The notes beneath the pieces were generated by a model. The model did not search any database, was not told the DNA's origin, and saw nothing but the letters and a program-made list of their open reading frames with translations. From Drosophila miranda (taxonomy: Eukaryota; Arthropoda; Insecta; Diptera; Drosophilidae), in contig NW_022881603.1 of NCBI RefSeq assembly GCF_003369915.1, positions 1,736,001-1,800,000 of the forward strand: a stretch of 64,000 nucleotides of DNA. The letters are read 5' to 3'. A program made the translations under genes and the position numbers. Of the stretch, positions 57,222-64,000 are shown in pieces (within the stretch, counting starts at the first letter, position 1; each line of letters starts with the position of its first letter).

Positions 57222-57354
57222 CGTGAAGGGAAACGACAGCGTGGTGATGTTCGTGGCAGCGGAGAGGGCTACGGAATCGAGAATCGAAGGGAGAGAGATT
57301 GTGGTTGGAGTAGCTGAATCTGCATCTGCGGGAGTATCTGTGCCCGGTACTCAC

Positions 57355-57573
57355 TGCTGTGAACTCGCTGTAAATGATGACCACTGCGGGCAGGGTCAAC
57401 GCCTTGACGCAGCACATGAGGAACCCAAAGAAGAGCCACGCGATCTCCCCGCAGGTGGAGAAGCGGAAGAGCTGCAGGAAGCCGATCGGCTGTGTGGGCT
57501 CCAGTCCTGCGGCCACCGGCGCCTCATCCAGGGACTTGCCATCGGTTGTCGTCGTGCCAGAAGCCTCGTCCAT
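57355..57573 (-). pseudogene. Mdr65: Mdr65-like exon 1, copy 5
   Basis: Intact exon and donor; reads FLQLFRFST, the Phe at this place being what I recall for Mdr65, so this copy may be closest to the source gene. No further exons. Confidence 0.72.
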
Positions 57574-58080
57574 CTATCGGTACGACGAAGGACGGAGGAA
57601 TAGTGTTACTCGAGCCAAGTCCCGCGATTTATTCACAGACACGGACAGAGACAGACGGCACGCAAAGGTTAATTCAATTACTGCCACACTCTCAGAGGCA
57701 TGTATCTGTATCTGTGGCTGTGGCAAGGGTACAGCAGCTACTTTGTATCTTTTGCCATAGTTCTCTCTCATTGACCCGCGGGGTTAACGAGTAATAGAAT
57801 CTACCGTTTATTATTGGACATTCCAACGCCAATTTGGAGCGATTCGATTCCCTTTCAGAGGCCCGTACAGAAATCTGTGTGGCGCCATTCGCCCCCTGCC
57901 CCCTCTCCTTGTCGTGGGATGGATGATCACCTTTTAATTGATTTTCAACACTTTGATCCTTCAGATACTGTATCTATGCACTTTTTTATTTGCAAAAAAA
58001 AGCAAAATTTGTCTGGAACTGTCTGAAAAATAAGAGAACTTTCGTAACCTGTCGCGAGGGACTGTCACTATCATTAAGCG

Positions 58081-59664
58081 ATGAAGTCTGTACGCTTGAT
58101 GCACGCCCTGTGCAGGCGTGTCCAGCACACATTCCTGGCCAGACGCAGAGATGTGGAACAGCGACGGCACTACGCCGAGAAATGCGACTCGGTGATCAAA
58201 GGCGTTGTGGTGGGCGTGTACGCCAAGGAGGGCGACCGCCAGCCCAAGATGACACCATCCGGCGAGAAGTTTGACGATCGCGTCCAGGGTAAGATCACTG
58301 ATCTCATACGCGAGACGGGCCTGAGTGGCCAACTGGGAAAAGGCCGTGTCTTCATGAACGTGGATGCGGAGTTCCGTGCGGTGGCCGTGGTCGGCGTGGG
58401 ACAGGAGGGGGCCGGCTTCAACGACCTGGAGATGATCGACGAGGGAATGGAGAACGCTCGCGTCGCTGCCGGCGTGGGGGCTCGTTCCCTTCAACTGCAG
58501 GGCTGCACAGATGTCTTCGTGGAGTCGATGGAGTATGCGGAGCAGGCGGCCGAAGGGAGCGCCTTGGCCGTCTGGCGCTACAACACCAACAAGCGCCGTC
58601 GGGACCGCACACTCATTCCCAAACTGGAGCTGTACGACTCTCCCGACTCGGATGCCTGGATGCGGGGCCTGTTCAAGGCCGAATCGCAGAACCTGGCCCG
58701 TCGCCTGGCCGATACGCCGGCCAATCAGCTGACGCCCACAATCTTCGCCCAGTCAACGGTGGATGCCCTGTGCCCCTGCGGGGTATCCGTGGAGGTACGC
58801 AGCATGGACTGGATCGAGTCCAAGAGCTTGAACAGCTTCTTGATGGTGGCCAAGGGCAGCTGCGAGCCGCCGATCATCTTGGAAATCGCCTACTGCGGCA
58901 CCGCACCCGAGGACAAGCCCATCCTCCTGCTGGGCAAGGGCATCACATTCAACAGCGGGGGCCTCTGCCTCCGTCCCAAGGACTGCTTGTCCATGTACCG
59001 CGGCTGCATGTCCGGTGCAGCCGCCTGCGTGGGCGTCATCCGAGCCGCCGCCGCCCTATCGCTGCCCCTAAACATAACGGCACTGCTGCCGCTGTGCGAG
59101 AACATGCCCTCCGGAATGGCTGCCAAGCTTGGCGACGTGGTGTCCCTCCTCAATGGCAAAACTCTCGGCTTCGTGGACGTCAGCAAGGCTGGTGTGATGG
59201 CCATGGCCGATCCCTTGCTCTACGCCCAGACGATCTACAAGCCGCGCATGGTCGTGGACATTGCTACAGTGGGCTACGCCGTCTGCCCAGCGCTGGGCGG
59301 AGCAGCAGCCGGGATTTTCAGCAATTCGAACTTCGTCTACAAGCAGTTCGAGAAGGCCGGTGCCCTTACGGGGGATCGCGTTTGGCGTCTGCCCCTGTGG
59401 CGCTACTTCAAGGAGCTGATCATGCCGAACGACACCTTTGACATCAGCAACCGCGGACGTGGCCCCGCCTCCAGCTGCATCGCTGCCGCCGTTCTGCACG
59501 AGCTGGTGCCGTGCGTCGACTGGGCCCACCTGGACATCCGCAACGTGGGCATGCTGACGCGCTACAATCCGCTCCCATATTTGCTGAAGGACCGCATGAC
59601 TGGCCGTCCCACTCGCACCATCGTTCAGTTTCTGTTTCAGATGGCTTGCCCCGACGGCAAGTAA
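58081..59664 (+). CDS. S-Lap: S-Lap copy 1: sperm leucyl aminopeptidase, predicted pseudoenzyme
   Basis: Uninterrupted 527-codon frame. Residues 1-31 are Arg-rich and free of acids before Asp24, fitting a mitochondrial targeting peptide. The rest is an M17 peptidase fold: variable N-domain to about 200, then the catalytic domain with LLGKGITFNSGG (283-294) and LCENMPSG. Compared with bovine lens LAP, Lys250 is kept (Lys286), but Asp255, Lys262, Asp273, Asp332, Glu334 and Arg336 are replaced by Asn291, Arg298, Cys309, Lys369, Gly371 and Met373. The protein should therefore not bind both metals or cleave peptides. S-Laps are abundant in Drosophila sperm and several inactive members build the paracrystalline material of sperm mitochondria, which is the likely role. 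It is intronless here. The exact S-Lap number cannot be set from memory. Confidence 0.9.
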   Translation: MKSVRLMHALCRRVQHTFLARRRDVEQRRHYAEKCDSVIKGVVVGVYAKEGDRQPKMTPSGEKFDDRVQGKITDLIRETGLSGQLGKGRVFMNVDAEFRAVAVVGVGQEGAGFNDLEMIDEGMENARVAAGVGARSLQLQGCTDVFVESMEYAEQAAEGSALAVWRYNTNKRRRDRTLIPKLELYDSPDSDAWMRGLFKAESQNLARRLADTPANQLTPTIFAQSTVDALCPCGVSVEVRSMDWIESKSLNSFLMVAKGSCEPPIILEIAYCGTAPEDKPILLLGKGITFNSGGLCLRPKDCLSMYRGCMSGAAACVGVIRAAAALSLPLNITALLPLCENMPSGMAAKLGDVVSLLNGKTLGFVDVSKAGVMAMADPLLYAQTIYKPRMVVDIATVGYAVCPALGGAAAGIFSNSNFVYKQFEKAGALTGDRVWRLPLWRYFKELIMPNDTFDISNRGRGPASSCIAAAVLHELVPCVDWAHLDIRNVGMLTRYNPLPYLLKDRMTGRPTRTIVQFLFQMACPDGK

Positions 59665-60757
59665 TCTGATTATGTTCGTTACACAATTCCTTTGTTAATG
59701 TTCCGCGTTCCACCCATAAGCTTCCATGCTGATTGAAGGATGAAAAGAACCACATAAAATATGCAAAAAGGTCGCCATTTTATTGTTGAGATTCATTATA
59801 AATCGAGAATATACATGACATATAGGGCAAATCTGGCCTAGGTGAGGTCTTTACAAATCGGGCTCGTTAAAAACCTCGAAAAACATTTTTGCAATACAAA
59901 TGGTGGAGAAATTTCCCGCTTATTTTACTTTTCCTCTCTTCTGTTCATCATTTCACTTCAACGCTCAAGCATCTATAATTATGCTCATTATTGCGTTGCT
60001 ATTGCTTACAGAGGCTTTACATAGAGCTCTCCCATGCACAGCCAAAAACCGCAACTGCACACACATGCGCACGCATACAGCGATGCGTTCGGTTTTCGCA
60101 TTGGGAGCGACGCATCGCGTGATCTTCTAATTCTCTTTCGCTCGCTTTCTTTTCGTTGAGTGGAGTTGCTTGGAAATTCCAGTTGCTGTACCGTTGCCTC
60201 TTAGCCGCGCCTTCCACTAACTTAAACCACTAATTTAAATTTAATTAAATTTAATTTAAAGAATTACATATATTTACATTAATATGTCAACGTGTCCCGT
60301 TTTTTTTTGGTGATCTGTTGTTATTCGACCAAAAATTGCTGCCTTCTCGTTTCATTTGTTGTACCGCTGTAGCTGAGCGTCTTTGGTGCTAAGTGCGTCT
60401 TGCGGGAAAAATTAGTGGATTATTCGCGCACAAAAAGAACCGAAAATGTTTGTTTTTCTTTGCTGAACGATTATAGGCGATGAACTAAAAAGATATAAAA
60501 CAAAATACTAAAATACTAAAAATACTAAAGGCAAACAGGACTATAAAAATAACGAAAAATACCGAAAAAGTCAACTTCGGCTTATCTTAAAAGGTTTTCA
60601 GTTCAAAGCTAATGAAAATATATGCCTGTTGTTTTCTTTCAATTTAGAGAATAATATCGGGAGAAACGTTTATAAAAATGGGTTTAATTATTTATTCTCG
60701 TATATTGTTTTTTGACAGTGTATGCCTCGCCCTGACTCCCTTTATAATTGTGATTTT
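59665..60757. other. 3' flank of S-Lap copy 1
   Basis: No gene seen. Bases 59665-60270 are repeated almost exactly at 63399-64000 behind copy 2. From about 60230 the DNA is very AT-rich (TTTAAATTTAATTAAATTTA). No clear polyadenylation signal other than AATAAA-like variants is near the stop codon. Confidence 0.6.
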
Positions 60758-61100
60758 TATACCCGATACTCAAAATGAGTATTGGTACTCAAAATGAGTA
60801 TATTAGATTTGTGGTAAAAGTGGATGTGTGTAACGTCCAGAAGGAATCGTTTCCGACCCCATAAAGTATAGATATTCTTGATCAGCATCAATAGCCGAGT
60901 CGATTGAGCCATGTCTGTCTGTCCGTCTGTCCGTCCGTCCGTCTGTCCGTCTGTCCGTCCGTCCGTCTGTCCGTCCCCGTCCCCGCCTAGTGCTCAAAGA
61001 CTATAAGAGCGAGAGCAACGATGTTTTGGATCCAGACTTCTGTGATAAGTCACTGCTACAAGAAAATTTCAAAACTTTGCGAAAATCTGTGGCATCCACA
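60758..61100 (-). repeat. Inverted, truncated ISY-like element
   Basis: The 3' third of an ISY unit on the minus strand: TATACCCGATACTCAAAATG, the tail, a (GTCC/GTCT)n microsatellite at about 60915-60985, and part of the last sub-repeat up to CTGTGGCATCCACA. It holds a small internal duplication of TACTCAAAATGAGTAT. It stops exactly where fandango sequence begins. Confidence 0.88.
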
Positions 61101-61476
61101 ATCCACATCCACAGCCATGCGGCTGCTCGGGGAGAAGCCCCCCCAGGCGGCGGCCGAGGCCAAGCAGAAGCCCGCCGAGAAGGCTGCCTCCAATATCATG
61201 TTTGTGCGCGGCGAGACCCAGGGCGGGGCCAAGGGCAAGGAAAATACAGTCGTCAATCCGGATGAGATTGGTATTGGCGACAGCGAGGACGACGACGACG
61301 ATGAGGAGGAGGACCCGCAGCAGCCGAGTGGAGACCAGGCCGAGGCAGGCCAGGCCACAACCAAAACCGATGACGAGGCCCTCATGAAGAAACTGCGCTT
61401 CGAACAAAAGGCCATACCGGCCAAGGTCTTTGGCAGCCTCAAGCCGACAAATCAATCCGATTCCGATGACGGATAA
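61101..61476 (+). pseudogene. fand: fandango (Syf1/XAB2) C-terminal fragment
   Basis: The frame encodes about 125 residues ending in a stop at 61474-61476. Landmarks match the C-terminus of XAB2/Syf1 as I recall it: NIMFVRGE, VVNPDEIGIGDSEDDDDDEE, and KLRFEQKAIPAKVFGSLKP (human: KILFVRSD, VNPEEI with an acidic run, PAAVFGSLK). Full-length Syf1 is a TPR (HAT) repeat splicing factor of about 850 residues in the Prp19 complex. All its repeats are missing: the fragment begins directly after an inverted ISY element. Its stop lies about 340 bp before S-Lap copy 2 on the same strand, which may keep an ancestral fand-S-Lap neighbourhood. Confidence 0.75.
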
Positions 61477-61814
61477 ATCTTTTGTTTCTTTTGATTACGC
61501 GAAATATAAATGTATGTCTGTGGAATACTTCCCTCGATTTGAGACCTATTCTTCGGAGACCTATTCTTCGTTTTGTTCGGAAATTCATAAATTCCTCGAA
61601 TCTCAGCAGGCGTTGGCAATGTTTCCCTGCCAGAGTTTGAGCCTTGGGATATCTCATTCCTTTCGAATCAGCTGTTGGAAGCACATCTATTCTCTCTATT
61701 TTTTAGATTTACATTTTTTTTGTTCGCAAAAAAAAGCAAAATTTGTCTGGAACTGTCTGAAAAATAAGAGAACTTTCGTAACCTGTCGCGAGGGACTGTC
61801 ACTATCATTAAGCG
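61477..61814 (+). other. fandango 3' flank and S-Lap 5' flank
   Basis: No gene. It contains a CCTATTCTTCGGAGA duplication (about 61545-61572). From about 61728 it matches the region before S-Lap copy 1 (GCAAAAAAAAGCAAAATTTG onward), so a promoter or 5' UTR of about 90 bp is shared by both copies. Confidence 0.6.
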
Positions 61815-63398
61815 ATGAAGTCTGTACGCTTGATGCACGCCCTGTGCAGGCGTGTCCAGCACACATTCCTGGCCAGACGCAGAGATGTGGAACAGCGACG
61901 GCACTACGCCGAGAAATGTGACTAGGTGATCAAAGGCGTTGTGGTGGGCGTGTACGCCAAGGAGGGCGACCGCCAGCCCAAGATGACACCATCCGGCGAG
62001 AAGTTTGACGATCGCGTCCAGGGTAAGATCACTGATCTCATACGCGAGACGGGCCTGAGTGGCCAGCTGGGAAAAGGCCGTGTCTTCATGAACGTGGATG
62101 CGGAGTTCCGTGCGGTGGCCGTGGTCGGCGTGGGACAGGAGGGGGCCGGCTTCAACGACCTGGAGATGATCGACGAGGGAATGGAGAACGCTCGCGTCGC
62201 TGCCGGCGTGGGGGCTCGTTCCCTTCAACTGCAGGGCTGCACAGATGTCTTCGTGGAGTCGATGGAGTATGTGGAGCAGGCGGCCGAGGGGAGCGCCTTG
62301 GCCGTCTGGCGCCGTAACACCAACAAGCGCCGTCGGGACCGCACACTCATTCCCAAACTGGAGCTGTACGACTCTCCCGACTCGGATGCCTGGATGCGGG
62401 GCCTGTTCAAGGCCGAATCGCAGAACCTGGCCCGTCGCCTGGCCGATACGCCGGCCAATCAGATGACGCCCACAATCTTCGCCCAGTCAACGGTGGATGC
62501 CCTGTGCCCCTGCGGGGTATCCGTGGAGGTACGCAGCATGGACTGGATCGAGTCCAAGAGCTTGAACAGCTTCTTGATGGTGGCCAAGGGCAGCTGCGAG
62601 CCGCCGATCATCTTGGAAATCGCCTACTGCGGCACCGCACCCGAGGACAAGCCCATCCTCCTGCTGGGCAAGGGCATCACATTCAACAGCGGGGGCCTCT
62701 GCCTCCGTCCCAAGGACTGCTTGTCCATGTACCGCGGCTGCATGTCCGGTGCAGCCGCCTGCGTGGGCGTCATCCGAGCCGCCGCCGCCCTATCGCTGCC
62801 CCTAAACATAACGGCACTGCTGCCGCTGTGCGAGAACATGCCCTCCGGAATGGCTGCCAAGCCTGGCGACGTGGTGTCTCTCCTCAATGGCAAAACTCTC
62901 GGCTTCGTGGACGTCGGCAAGGATGGTGTGATGGCCATGGCCGATCCCTTGCTCTACGCCCAGACGATCTACAAGCCGCGCATGGTCGTGGACATTGCTA
63001 CAGTGGGCTACGCCGTCTGCCCAGCGCTGGGCGGAGCAGCAGCCGGGATTTTCAGCAATTCGAACTTCGTCTACAAGCAGTTCGAGAAGGCCGGTGCCCT
63101 TACGGGGGATCGCGTTTGGCGTCTGCCCCTGTGGCGCTACTTCAAGGAGCTGATCATGCCGAACGACACCTTTGACATCAGCAACCGCGGACGTGGCCCC
63201 GCCTCCAGCTGCATCGCTGCCGCCGTTCTGCACGAGCTGGTGCCGTGCGTCGACTGGGCCCACCTGGACATCCGCAACGTGGGCATGCTGACGCGCTACA
63301 ATCCGCTCCCATATTTGCTGAAGGACCGCATGACTGGCCGTCCCACTCGCACCATCGTTCAGTTTCTGTTTCAGATGGCTTGCCCCGACGGCAAGTAA
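61815..63398 (+). pseudogene. S-Lap: S-Lap copy 2 with one nonsense codon
   Basis: Same gene as copy 1 with roughly a dozen differences. Codon 37 (Ser, TCG) is TAG at 61923-61925; beyond it the frame is open for 490 codons to the stop at 63398. Other changes include Gly368, Asp370 and Pro for Leu in the AAK-L/P-GDV segment. The catalytic losses are the same as in copy 1. Reinitiation at a downstream Met would remove the mitochondrial targeting peptide and the start of the N-domain, so the copy is probably non-functional as a protein, although its RNA could still be made. Confidence 0.88.
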
Positions 63399-64000
63399 TC
63401 TGATTATGTTCGTTACACAATTCCTTTGTTAATGTTCCGCGTTCCACCCATGAGCTTCCATGCTGATTGAAGGATGAAAAGAACCACATAAAATATGCAA
63501 AAAGGTCGCCATTGTATTGTTGAGATTCATTATAAATCGAGAATATTCATGACATATAGGGCAAATCTGGCCTAGGTGAGGTCTTTACAAATCGGGCTCG
63601 TTAAAAACCTCGAAAAACATTTTTGCAATACAAATGGTGGAGAAATTTCCCGCTTATTTTACTTTTCCTCTCTTCTGTTCATCATTTCACTTCAACGCTC
63701 AAGCATCTATAATTATGCTCATTATTGCGTTGCTATTGCTTACAGAGGCTTTACATAGAGCTCTCCCATGCACAGCCAAAAACCGCAACTGCACACACAT
63801 GCGCACGCATACAGCGATGCGTTCGGTTTTCGCATTGGGAGCGACGCATCGCGTGATCTTCTAATTCTCTTTCGCTCGCTTTCTTTTCGTTGAGTGGAGT
63901 TGCTTGGAAATTCCAGTTGCTGTACCGTTGCCTCTTAGCCGCGCCTTCCACTAACTTAAACCACTAATTTAAATTTAATTAAATTTAATTTAAAGAATTA
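63399..64000. other. 3' flank of S-Lap copy 2
   Basis: Near-exact repeat of 59665-60266, running off the window. The duplication period is 3734 bp, so more copies may follow. Confidence 0.85.

Larger units (their letters stand above)
52146..57960. repeat. Amplicon copy 5 (about 5.8 kb, most complete genes)
   Basis: The only copy with gene A exon 1, intron and exon 2 all present, plus both repeat blocks, the intact 184-codon-type ORF and Mdr65 exon 1. It ends near 57960 (ATCCTTCAGATACTGTATC), where it meets the 5' flank of S-Lap copy 1. The stretches 52660-54100, 55810-56660 and 57575-57960 show no gene. Confidence 0.83.

Noticed and set aside
58770..59441. 223-codon ORF inside S-Lap (and 62504-63175 in copy 2)
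   Set aside because: Shifted-frame shadow of the S-Lap coding region with atypical composition.
59842..60130. Small ORFs downstream of S-Lap (59842-60130 and 63576-63864)
   Set aside because: They lie in the duplicated 3' flank, are short, and show no recognisable features. Their conservation reflects the recent duplication.
1..64000. tRNA or rRNA genes
   Set aside because: I found no cloverleaf with box A/B or rRNA landmarks. The tRNA-like 18 bases at 27544 are a primer binding site.

Overview
The window looks like repeat-rich, heterochromatin-like DNA from a Drosophila of the obscura group. I suspect a Y or neo-Y region such as that of D. miranda, but this is inference from gene and repeat families, not from a search. 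The evidence is DINE-1/mini-me/ISY-type short interspersed elements with (GACG/GACA)n microsatellites, metazoan Gypsy-type LTR elements, a 60-nt GT-AG intron, and recognisable fly genes: S-Lap (sperm leucyl aminopeptidase), the first exon of an Mdr65-like ABC transporter, and the tail of fandango (Syf1/XAB2).

Layout: (1) 1-19692 is a head-to-tail array of 17 DINE-1/ISY-like units of about 1.1 kb (unit 17 is finished at 29008-29165). Part of it forms higher-order A-B dimers, and two kinds of spacer (S1, S2) separate some units. Small ORFs here are artefacts of internal sub-repeats. (2) 19693-29007 is one LTR retrotransposon on the minus strand, inserted in the microsatellite of unit 17 with a 4-bp ACGG target duplication. 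It has a tRNA-Lys type primer site (one base from that of HIV-1), gag, a protease domain and an integrase tail, but no reverse transcriptase or RNase H. Its left LTR carries a single ISY copy, and its right LTR keeps 375 bp the left one has lost. (3) About 29166-34609 is a second, 5'-truncated Gypsy-type element on the minus strand, with gag, a perfect A-AAA-AAC frameshift heptamer, and a pol broken by two stops and lacking a recognisable protease active site. (4) 34610 to about 57960 is a five-copy tandem amplicon with nested deletions. Its full form carries an unrecognised basic-protein gene (called gene A), tandem-repeat blocks, a 184-codon Ser/Thr-rich ORF and exon 1 only of an Mdr65-like gene, all on the minus strand. 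(5) 57960-64000 holds two near-identical S-Lap copies on the plus strand. The first is open (527 codons), the second has one nonsense codon. Between them lie an inverted ISY fragment and the fandango C-terminus.

There is no operon logic here. The theme is repeated local amplification of gene pieces and repeats, with the minus-strand amplicon facing away from the plus-strand S-Lap copies. Only S-Lap copy 1 looks like a complete known protein gene. It is a predicted pseudoenzyme that has lost most metal-binding and catalytic M17 residues, as is known for structural sperm S-Laps.

Limits: without alignments, unit boundaries are good to a few bases at best, family names for repeats rest on recognition, and Y linkage is untested.
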